DNA of 64,000 bases from Ephemerocybe angulata (Eukaryota; Basidiomycota; Agaricomycetes; Agaricales; Psathyrellaceae): the NCBI GenBank assembly GCA_013368325.1, contig JAACJK010000115.1, positions 62,001 to 126,000 on the forward strand, in the 5' to 3' direction. Both the position numbers and the translations under genes were made by a program. Position 1 is the first letter of the stretch; each line of letters opens with the position of its first letter. The notes under the pieces were generated by a model. That model saw only the letters and a program-made list of their open reading frames with translations, was not told the origin of the DNA and did no database searches. Below, piece after piece: positions 11,597 to 21,637 of the stretch.

Positions 11597-14500
11597 ATGA
11601 GACAACTCGCCCTCCCGGCTTTGTTCGGGCATCCCCACGTTGTCGTACCCCCCGCTGCACCGGGCCCCGCTCCTCCCCCAGATGACCTACCTTTACCAGA
11701 GGGTGATGAACATCAGAACGCGAACACAACGCGTACTCCCCCGAGAACGAAAGCTAAGTTCACGCTGGGTTCCATCAATATTAACGGCGCTGGGTCGGAT
11801 GACACCCATTATAAATGGGCAGATACCATAGCTACCATGCGCAAAAATCGGATCGGCATTTTAGTGGTCCAGGAGACGCACCTGGACAGGGCTCGAGCAT
11901 CCAGGATCGGCACCACATATGATAAGTCCATGTTTATACGTAGTTCATCGGAGATGTTCAATACCAGCTCCAAGGGAGTGGCTATCTTAATAGACCGGCG
12001 CATCATAAAGTGCACTCGAGAAGACGTGGAGAAACGAGAAATCATCGCAGGCAGAGCACTGATGGTGTCTGTCCCCTGGAGAACACCCTCGGGAAAGATC
12101 CACATCCTAGGAGTCTACGCACCAAATGACCCAGAACAGAACCGTGCCTTCTGGAATACCATCGCAACGACGTACGACGAGAACCCGACCTGGCCACGCC
12201 CGGACTTTATGGCGGGTGATATGAATATGGTAGAGGACCCGAGAGACAGGGAACCGCCGAACGCCTGCCGCGCAAACACTGCTGCGGCTTTCGCAAGCCT
12301 GTGCGAGAAGTTACGCCTCATCGACGGGTGGCGAAGAGAAAATCCCAACCTAACTCGCTTCACCTGGCACTCCAAGGCCACGGTTGGCCAACAGGTAGGC
12401 TGTCGATCCAGGATCGATAGAATCTACGTTAAGGAAAACCTGTGGGATGACACGCGCGAATGGGGTATAAAGGTAGACCAACCTATGTACTCAGACCATG
12501 AACTGGTGCAGATGACACTGTACGATATGACAGCTCCCTTTATCGGGAAAGGGCGCTGGGAGATACCCAGCTTCCTACTGAAGCACGACAAATTCCTGGA
12601 GGACTTGGACACTCTATGCAGAGACGCCGAGGTGTTATCCCGAGACCCCGCGCCGGAGACCGACAGCCCACAGCTGATTCTAGAGTCGCTCAAAGTAGCG
12701 ATAAGAGACAGAGCGAGGGATACTGCTAAGAAGGCAGTCCCCAAGGCGCGCAAAAAGGTGGAAGAACTCAAAAAGCAGCTCGAAACCGCTTTGGATGACG
12801 CAGATGCGACGCCGGAGGAGAGACGCGAGAAGTCTGACGGTATAACGGAAGAAATCAAAACGCTTGAGCGCGAAATGTGGGATAAGCGTAGGGCTGACAC
12901 CGCGACCCTCTGGATGCTCGAGACCGAAACGATCGGGAAGACGTGGATCCGGGCGAACAAAGAACGCCCAGCGCGAGACACCATCCCCCTGCTCCGGAAT
13001 CCCAACACCCCTGATGCGCCGCCTGCCCGTAAGTCATGCGATATGGCGGCCATAGCACGAGATTACCATGAAGCGCTACAAACGGACACACAACACACCC
13101 CCCAAGAAAGGGAGACGGCGACTGAAGAAGTGCTCGCCACTCTAGACCCCAGAGTGTCGGACGCAGACTCTGACACACTACAAGAATCGCTCTCGCGCAG
13201 CGAAGTACGAGACGCGATGATGTCGATGCCAAACGGGAAGGCGTCTGGTCCGGATGGTATCCCCACCGACCTCTGGAAGGTCCTCATCCTGCGTTGGGAG
13301 GCTGCAGCGAAATTGAGAAAGACAGATAAAGCTGCAGACATAGTCGCGCTGCTACAACGGGCTTTTAACGACATAGAGTGTAACGGAGTGGCTGCGACAT
13401 CCTCCTTCGCGAAGGGATGGATGTGTCCACTGTATAAGAAAAATGACCGCTCGGACATTGCGAACTACCGCCCCATAACGGTCCTGAACTCGGACTATAA
13501 AGCGTTTACAAAAGCCCTGACAATCCGGCTAGCGCCCGTGGCGCTAAAGCTGATCCATCCAGACCAGGCCGGTTTCATGAAGGGTCGAAGAATTGACGAT
13601 CATACCGAACTTGTGGGTAGTAGCCCAATGCTTCGCATGGCAAATCCGAGGCTATTTCTCAATTTATTCTGTACATTTGCTTAATAGTTCTTTTATTCAG
13701 TACAAAATACAAATTCCCTGGGTCTTTTGGTGTTAAACCATACCTATAAGCATGCTAAAATATATGTCTATCACTGAGACCATTTAAACTTGACTTTGAA
13801 GCCAAAAAGGAACATTACACTTCAAAAAATAAGAATGGCATCGGTGGGAGTTGAACCCTCAACCTCATGGAAAGTGCACATGACTTAAAAGTCACATGGT
13901 CTTCGATGCGGAAAAGCTTGGCACAAAATCTGCCGGGGACAAGTACCCGAGCTATAAATAGCCTCGGAATTAGTCAACCTGATGATAGAATGGTGTGAAA
14001 TGAAAGAGGAGAACGGGCTCCTGGTATTCCTGGACCAGGAGAAGGCTTACGACCGTATCACGCACAGCTTCCTGATGGCTACGCTGGACAAGATGGGATT
14101 TCCAGAACACTTCAAGAACACAATCAGATCGTTGTATGACAGGGCCGAAACGGTGGTTATTATAAATGGTGAAGTTAGCACCGTTTTCCGTGTTATACGT
14201 GGAGTGCGGCAGGGAGACCCCCTCTCATGTCTCCTATTCAACTTAGCGATAGAATCGCTCGCTAACATGTTGCGCAAGTCCGGACTCAAGGGCTTTAAAA
14301 TCAAGGAAGACATAGCTCGGATAATTACAAAGTTGTTCGCTGACGATACGACGGTGTACCTCTCTGCCGAAGATAACTTCGTCGATCTCGAAGCTATTCT
14401 GAACCTGTGGTGCAAGGCCTCGGGTGGAAAATTCAACGTAGTCAAAACGGAACTTGTGCCAGTAGGTACGGAGGAATACAGGGGACAGGTAGTCCAGTCC

Positions 14501-17011
14501 CGCCGTAGTAGGCCAGATGACCCAGCGTCGGCGTTGCCGGACGGTGTGCACATTGCTAGTGATGGAGAGGCGGTACGGATACTGGGAGCCCATGTCGGTA
14601 ACAACGTCGATCAGGTGGCCGTATGGGCGCCTATTATTGAGCAGCTAGATAAGAAAGTGGATTATTGGCTACGTTCCAACCCGTCGTTGGAGGGTCGTAG
14701 CTACTTATCAAAACTCGAACCCGGCGCACGTACCCTCTTCAAAGCGATGGTGCAGTGTATGCCGAAGTCAGCCGAGAAAACGGTGGCTAAGATTATCAAC
14801 AAAATTATGTGGGGAGGCAAGACGGTAGGAGTGAGTCATGCCATCTCTTCCCTGCCGTACGAACGGGGAGGTAAAAAAGTTCTCAATATTATTCATAGGA
14901 ATGAAGGCACCCACCTGAAGAGAGCCGTGCGGTATGCCTCGGACAGGCGCGAGGACTGGGCCCTTGTTGCGGACCAGCTGATTGAGGAGGACATCCCCGA
15001 CAGTCAGAAAGTCGACGACCTCGACGCAACAATGCACGTCTTCCTACAGACGTGGAGCGCGAGAAAACAACGCGCTGCTAGTACACTCCCCGAGTCAGTC
15101 TTTCTGATGCTAGCAACGGCAGCGAAGTACAACCTGAGGTATGCACCACCGATCCTCACTACCGAAGGCAAACGCTCCCTACCCGCCTGGTACCACCCGG
15201 GCAAGAGGGGCACTACGAACACGAAAGAAAACGGACCAATCCCACAGTGTCTACGGGATAACCATGGCGTGTTTACTGTCGGGCATCTGGAGACTTTTGT
15301 GCGCGAATTCCCTCACCCCCCGGTCTTTAATGAGCCCATGCAGGAGCTGGACGGCGCTCAGGTAGAGAGAGGCTGTCAGTGCGAGAAATGCACCACGGCC
15401 CGTAGCAAGGGCTGCGTGGACCCAGAGATCTGTCACCGGCGTGCTCTGACCGAACTGGGGCTCCTAGGGGAGAAATGGCACCCCGCGTCCCAACTCCCCG
15501 ATATTGATGAACTTACCCAAAGGTTCAAAGAGGTCTCGTCCCAGATAATGCTGGGCGAGTCTGAACATTTCTTCGACCCCCTGCTCTCATCCTACGCCTC
15601 GCGTGAAAGCGGATTCAGAATTTTCGAGCACTCGAAACGGCCCTGGGCAACCACCCCGCTCCGTGCCCGGCTCACCCCAGATGTCCTGTACGCCCCCACC
15701 CGTGCCTTCATGGCAGTCTGCCTTCCCAAGACTCGCTCCACCATCCAAAGAGCGGGCTATGGCATTATCATAGACGGTCGCCCCAGGGATGACATCGCGA
15801 CCGTGACCCGAGCCGACCTCCCGAAAACCCAACTCTGGGTAGCGGCGACCGCGCTGTTCGATTTTGCGAAGCGGTCAGCTGAGCATGAACACTTCCGACT
15901 ATACGTCCCTTCCAAATGTTTAGTAGAGGACCTGACCGTACGACTCCAGTCCAACGAGGACGGAGGATGGATTGGCCATGAGTGCCAACGCCTAATGCCA
16001 TCCCTAGTCGCGGCACTTCGAAACCGCTCGGGCCTGTTGATCCTTTGTGAGTATACGAACAACGTCAGTACTCACCTGAAGCAACGAGCCTCTGCCCTCG
16101 CGGCCTCGACCACGTCCTCCCTTCCCCTCAACGAGCCGATCCGGCGTTTTGCGACAAAAAATAGCCAGATTGTCCAAGGCGTGAAGCTCGCCACACAGAC
16201 CCAAGCATCACTGTACTCAGCCATCGGCGACTGGCACAGTCGGAAAGTAACCGAAAGAAGAGCTACTATTGAGAACCTAGCGATGGCGAAAACGACGGCT
16301 CAAAGACGATTGGGCTACGAACCGTCCTCGGAAGAGCTGTGGAAGTCCATCCGTGGCGCGAACGTCACCCAGAAAAAGATTCGTACCTTCTTGTGGAAGG
16401 TAATGCACGGCGCGTTGCCGTGCGGCGTCAACTGGAACGACAATCCAGCCTATGCTGACAGAGCACTCTGTCAACACTGCCAGGTGAGAGAGACTGCCGA
16501 GCACTTGCTGACACAGTGCCCCGACTCATGCCAGGGTACGTTATGGGGACTAGCGGATGCCCTGCTTCGCCGCAGGGGTCTACCATCACTCCTCCCGGTC
16601 ACCCTGGGGGATATACTGATATGTGGCCTGCCCAATAAGAGAAAGAAACTCACGCCAGGCCAGGAACGCCTCCGAACGATTATATTAGCAGAGACCGCCT
16701 GGCTCATCTGGGTCATCCGATGTAAGTGGGTCATTGATGACGAGTCCGACCCGGACCTCTACCCATCTGTCCCCGAATTGACGAACCGCTGGTGGAAGCT
16801 AATCAATGCAAAATTGGACTTCGACCTACTAGCTACGGACAAAAAGCGTTACGAGATGAAAGCAATCGCGCCAGGCCTCGTGGAAGATACGTGGGAAGGC
16901 TTGTTAGACGACGGAGCCACTTTGAAGAAATCGCTGAAGTACCATCGGAACGTGGGGGTGTTAGTGGGTAGGGGCTCAGCGGCTCGCCGTCCTCCGGGGC
17001 GGAACCGCTGA
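11597..17011 (+). pseudogene. LINE ORF2 (endonuclease-RT), interrupted by an insertion
   Basis: The first in-element ATG is at 11597, and the frame is open to the insertion at about 13618. The exonuclease-endonuclease-phosphatase domain (11.76-12.53 kb) shows SININGAG, QETHLD, GDMNM, RIDRIYV and SDHELV. The RT begins with NGKASGPDGIP and reaches GRRIDDHTELV. It resumes in the same frame at about 13976 with MIEWCEMKEENG, then QGDPLS and the catalytic FADDTTVY. Downstream are a Cys-rich stretch (GCQCEKC, about 15.38 kb), an RNase H-like region lacking a recognisable catalytic set, and a zf-RVT knuckle (CQHCQ-x-H-x-C, about 16.47 kb). The stop is at 17011. The insertion brings stop codons, so this copy cannot make full-length enzyme. 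Confidence 0.9.
13619..13972 (-). mobile_element. Insertion of about 355 bp with a tRNA-like module, splitting the LINE RT
   Basis: This AT-rich block lies between codons for ELV and NLMIEW that are adjacent in related RTs. Read on the minus strand it contains a Pol III B box, GGTTCAACTCC (13857-13847), in a T-arm. A six-pair acceptor-like stem (GCATCG/CGATGC) encloses it, together with a 9-bp hairpin with a TTTA loop (13877-13898), but there is no D-arm. CCGAGGCTATTT (about 13649-13660) and its complement AAATAGCCTCGG (about 13956-13967) lie near the ends. The flanks GAACTTGT and GAATTAGT could be a decayed 8-bp duplication. It could be a tRNA-derived SINE or a MITE that captured a tRNA-like sequence. 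Confidence 0.6.
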
Positions 17012-17038
17012 GCAAGAGTCCCACACTACTGAACGAGG

Positions 17039-17115
17039 GTGGGCCGCAAGCGGCCCACCCCCGTTGCGACTGGGTTGCAGCCCAGTCGTTGGTGAAGGTG
17101 GGCCGTGCGGCCCAC
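17039..17115 (+). promoter_or_regulatory. Three consecutive perfect stem-loops in the LINE 3' UTR
   Basis: 17039-17058 has a 9-bp stem with an AA loop. 17067-17088 has an 8-bp stem (CGACTGGG/CCCAGTCG). 17098-17115 has an 8-bp stem with a TG loop. Position just ahead of the poly(A) suggests an RT-recognition structure, as stem-loops serve in some LINE 3' ends. That function is inference. Confidence 0.6.
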
Positions 17116-17259
17116 CCCCACCCAGTGTCCGTCATAGGATTTTTACCCCGGCTGGGGGGCCTGCTCTGCAGGCCCCTTTCGATGCGTTCCATATTTCAAT
17201 CTAAGCCGAGAGCGGGGGCGAGTGTATCTTAGCTGCCCGCTCTCCCTTAAGGCCACCAC

Positions 17260-17295
<36 letters not shown>

Positions 17296-17299
<4 letters not shown>

Positions 17300-17311
17300 T
17301 GATCGCCGCAC
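17296..17311 (+). repeat. LINE target-site duplication, right
   Basis: Exact copy of 11492-11507, immediately after the poly(A) tract. Confidence 0.95.
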
Positions 17312-18149
17312 AACGAACCGCTCACCACCAAATCCCCCCCGCACTTCATCTTCTCCATGAGTGGACGGAGTCTCCGACGGAGAGCAGCGGGATGTTCATC
17401 TTTCTCCAGAGGTTGGTGGAGCGTTGGCTCCAGCGCGCAGGCGCGTAGGGCAATGTTTGTTCGAAGCCCGAGAATTGAGGTTTCATGTAGCCCGATTGTA
17501 TGCTGCGACGCTGAATAGTGAGAGGGATGGGCCGGTGGACCGTCGATCCTGAATCCAACACGAGCATGGACCGCCAGAGCTTGACTGAGGACGGAGGAGT
17601 CAGCTGCCCCGTCATATCACGGTTCAACCAGAGGCGAATGGCACCTTCCACGCTTCGTCTACGGAATTAACTTGGTATACCAACCACCGCTTGAAAATAG
17701 TCGCGATTTGGGGCCCCAAAAAACCATTTCGAGGAGAAGAGAGGAGAGGAGAGGGGAAGGTATGGGGGTCGCCTGTTCTATAGATTTGTCTCAAAGTGAT
17801 TCTTGATCAATGGTGAAAAAAACGCGCAGTGTGGTGGATTATTGGTGTGAGGTATGCACTCAACGAAGGAGCATCCTAGTCAGTCATAATAAGCGCAAGG
17901 TTTCGATAATGAGCGAAGAACGTACCTTTGCATTTCCCTTGCCCCCAGCGATGCCCAGAAGGCCATCCGTCCTGATAGCAGAACACTCGCCGCGAGTGAA
18001 GAACGAGGAGGCTGCATTCGCTAGCATTAGATCTCCAGTCGCTAGCGAAGAAGGGCCCAGTCGAAGTCTCTTTTTCGCTCAACCTGTGTGCGTTGAGTGT
18101 AGATTGGCATCGCCGTCAGTACGACGACGACATGGCAGTCACGGGCGAG
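17312..18149. other. Unique DNA between LINE and hAT, no supported gene
   Basis: Open frames at 17346-17651 (minus) and 17810-18160 (plus) lack recognisable domains. The forward frame would have been cut by the hAT insertion at 18158, but joining it to the sequence after 25731 soon meets a stop. Confidence 0.4.
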
Positions 18150-18659
18150 CGCGGAGCTAGTGCCTTACAGGCTCGGGCCCAAAGCCGCGAGCCGGGCCAA
18201 GCCGGGCCCTTAGAGGCCGAGCCGAGCCGGGCCTCACTTGGTTTGGCAGGAGGGCCTGGCTCGGCTCAAGGCCCGGCTGACTAATCGGAAATTTCCGAAG
18301 CCGCGGCTTTGGGCCGGCAGGGAGGCGGCCATCAACAACTGGCAGCCACCCTTCAGCCACCCTCCTGGTCTCTCCCAATGACTTTCGTTACGATTTTCAG
18401 TCGAAAAAACAGTACAGAGGTAAGTTCCGAGGCCATATATGGCAACGGGTACTTGTACCCGGCACGAAAATGCCAAGAAAAACACGCATCGACAACCATG
18501 TGACCCGTGAGAACGCTCCTTCCCATTTAGGTAAAATTGAAGTCCCCTTCTTCCAAGCTACCCAAGTACATTACTTAAGAACGAGGTACACTACATACAG
18601 ACTAGATAAGTACAGACAGAGTACTAGCAAATAATCTTAAATTTGTCTCTCTACTCTGG

Positions 18660-20576
18660 ACTCAACTGACACCAAAGTGTGCCGCCCGCATGGTTCAAGT
18701 CGTGATCGAGGATCGAGTTGCGCGCTCGCGCGTCTTGTTCTCTCCCATCACATTGACCCACTCTCCGCCTGGTTGAACATCCTCCACCCTCCAAACCTCT
18801 TCGACTCCTCCTCGTCAACCAGAAGCACGTCTCGTAGGATGTCGATACCACCACTCGACGCTCTCCAACATCATTGGCCTCACCTCGAAGCAGCTCTCTG
18901 ACAATGAGCGCAAGAACCGGCATCAAAGAGAGTGCATCGGTAAGTACAGGACGACTGGATAAAAGCGTAGCCAATTACTTACCTCCCTCGTGCAGTCAAA
19001 ACGCAATTGAATAGCACCCGTTATCCCAATTCATTCGAGCGCTGAGGAAGAGGAGGATGATTCGGAAGGCTGGTGATGGGCCGGAGAGGTGAGTTACACA
19101 TCGTCCTTCGGCCGTGCAATACACTCACCTTTCGTAGCTCAGCTTCTCGCCAGCCCACCCATCTCAACTCAAGAACGCGCAATGGAGGCAACCGCGGTGC
19201 TACCAAAACTCGCCCGCCAACGCCGCCGACACAACAAGCACATCCACCGAGTTCGAGACACCCTCCACGACACCCGCAGCAAAATGCGGGCTGGCCCGGG
19301 CCATGCACTTCAAACCAAACCCGCCCGCTATCACCTTGCAAACGAACACCGCCAACACGCGTAGCGCATCCACCGAGCTCGAGACGCCCACATCCGCGGC
19401 CAAGATCATCGGACTCACCTAGAACAGCCTCTGTGACAACGAGTGCAAGAACTGCCAGGACACGGCCAAGACTATGCAGGACAGGCACCACCCCAAGTTC
19501 CCGAATAACGTGTTCTGGCCGTAGCAGACGAAGGATGCAAAAGGCGGTATGGTGGTGATGGTGTGTAGGGGTAAAGCGGGAAGTGAGAGCGCTCGGTACG
19601 GAGTGTGAAGAAGAGCTTATGGTAGGGGGAAAGAAGGGGAGTGAGCTCCGACCCCGAAGCGCACCGCTGAGTCAACGGATGATGCAGGCAATGAGTATGC
19701 CTTTCCATCTCCCCAAGTCTAAAGCACACTCACCAGCTCCAGGAGTGCGACAGCGCCCGTTCTCGGCCTGGCGACGACCCGCCGGTGGCAGAACTTCCCC
19801 CAAGTCAGTTATGCTCACACCGCGAACGACGAGACAGTACAGAATCTGCCTCAAAAACCTCTCAACCGCGAACAAACACGAGGACGACATCAGAAATTCA
19901 CCATGTATCCGACGACCAGCACTTCGCCGCCATCCAGCGGCACGAGCAGCCGTTACATCACGGTCTCCCACTCTCAACCCAGTCCCACATCCTCCACCCG
20001 CCCAAGCTCGTCGACGGTGCAGAGGAGACCTGGAGAGGTAAGTAACACATCGTCCCTTCGGCCATGCGATAGACTCACCGTTCGTAGCTCAGCTTCTCGC
20101 CAGCCCATGCACCTCAACTCGAGAACGCACAATAAGCCAACTTCGGCGCCACCAAAACATGCATGCATCCACCGAGTTCGAACTGCAGCCTCTTCGGAAT
20201 TGTGATGCAAAAGCTACGTACAATTCGAAGAAGTGCGAAAGGCGGTGGGCGTACGTGGGGGGTTCGCTGAAGGGGCTGGTGCGTACCATTCCAACCGTTG
20301 CTCTCCCACCCCTCCCTCATTCACCTTCGTTCCCAGACGTCTCTACCTTCAATCTCGCCTCCATCCGCCGGACCGACACTGTCTTCCCTGCACTCCGACT
20401 CTCCTATTTCGAGACCCCGGCCCGTCTCCAGTCCTCACGCCTCACGGACAACATCAATCTCATAGTGATGAACCTTGCGAACCAAGTGCGCTCGATCGTG
20501 CAGGTCATGAAGGCCCTGCCAACCCCAACTTTGGTATCCTGTGCGCCGAATGAACCTGAGAAGTACGCCTATTGAT
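18660..20576 (+). pseudogene. Decayed, partly duplicated gene region inside the hAT element
   Basis: I do not recognise the family. A segment at 19083-19183 is repeated at 20029-20133 at high identity, including a GAGAG/GT(G/A)AGT donor and a TTTCGTAG-type acceptor followed by LSFSPAH coding. A peptide motif IIGLTxxxLxDNExKN occurs at about 18870-18920 and again at about 19405-19455, the second with an in-frame stop. Reading frames are repeatedly broken. This looks like a passenger gene that duplicated internally and decayed. It could also be a non-coding transcript. Confidence 0.35.
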
Positions 20577-21637
20577 ATGTAAACGCTCATTCCCCCCAGT
20601 TCCTTTGCAATGACGCCAGCGTAGAGCATCGACCATCGGCCGAACGATAACACTTAGTGTACGGTGCTCGTCGCGAGATAACGTGCATGCGAGAGAGGGG
20701 TTGTTCTACAACCAGATGAGTAAATATCAACCGCGTCTCGAAGTGAATGGAGACTCACAGTTCAATGATAGTCCCACTCATATACAACTCACGCACACAG
20801 CTCCCGTCCGTAACAACTCCCTGTCACTACCATTTGCCCCTGCGAACCGATTCTCCAAACCACACGCCAGCCAGCCCTTCGCCATGACGCCACCTCCGAC
20901 AATGTACGTGGCAAAGCCAGCACTCTGGCTGGTGCTATAGCAAATGGTAAGTGCATGGCAGTCGTCTGGAGCCGCGTGCTCATGGTCTTTGGAGTGCACC
21001 TGCGCCTGCACCTGGTGGTGTGGGTGGGGTGATTGCGTGCTTCCACGTACAGGGTCTTCGTTGCGCCCGAGGCATGACAACTTCGATTTGAAGCGCGAAA
21101 GCGCGCTCTGAGACGATGACCTCAATGTCGAGAAGGGCTGCACTAATGGCAACCGAACACAGCATGCTGCAAGGCTGGGAGGCATTTGGGAGTGGGGCCT
21201 CTGGTGAGGCTTGGTTTGTTATGGTCATTGTGCAATGGGTCTGGGCCTCAGATCATGCATGCGCATGAGCTTGCAGTCGCCCGTGTTCAAGTTGCTTGTC
21301 GCACACCTTGTGTCTTGGTCTAGGAGGAGGCACAGTTGTGTGGAGGGTGATTAAATAGAATAATGTATATTATGTTAGTGGATATGTCAATATAAAGAAG
21401 TTGCGCAAGAACAGTGTGATTTTGAGGCAATGTGGAGGTAACTAAGGCCAAAAAATGGCCTCGGATTTGCCGCGCGCAGCGACGGTCTACTACCCACAAG
21501 TTCTACTATGTCTTCAATTTTATTCGCCATTTAAACCTTATTTTTTCGACTATAAGGACCATCTCGGTCCTTACCACAACACCGCCGGTTCCGACTCGCA
21601 CTTACCCACCTGCTCTTCCCATCCCAATCGCCACACC
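20577..21637. other. hAT interior upstream of the transposase, no supported gene
   Basis: No coding exon was recognised. It probably contains the transposase promoter, since the transposase ATG is at 21638. Confidence 0.4.

Larger units (their letters stand above)
11508..17295 (+). mobile_element. Tad-like non-LTR retrotransposon (LINE)
   Basis: The element is bounded by an exact 16-bp target duplication and ends in 35 A residues (17261-17295). It encodes an APE-type endonuclease, a reverse transcriptase, a degenerate RNase H-like domain and a Cys/His knuckle. No separate ORF1 is present and ORF2 is open from the very 5' boundary, so the copy is probably 5'-truncated. It inserted about 200 bp downstream of TPR-CHAT copy A. 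It was later split inside the reverse transcriptase by a roughly 355-bp insertion. The clean boundaries and long A tract suggest a fairly recent arrival. Confidence 0.93.

Noticed and set aside
12424..13053. 209-codon minus-strand ORF
   Set aside because: Antisense shadow of the LINE ORF2.
13619..13972. The LINE insert as a GT-AG intron
   Set aside because: Splicing at any visible GT/AG pair gives a wrong frame with a stop, and related RTs have no intron here.
17346..17651. Minus-strand 101-codon ORF as an F-box remnant
   Set aside because: No F-box motif or similarity to the three real F-box genes here could be seen.
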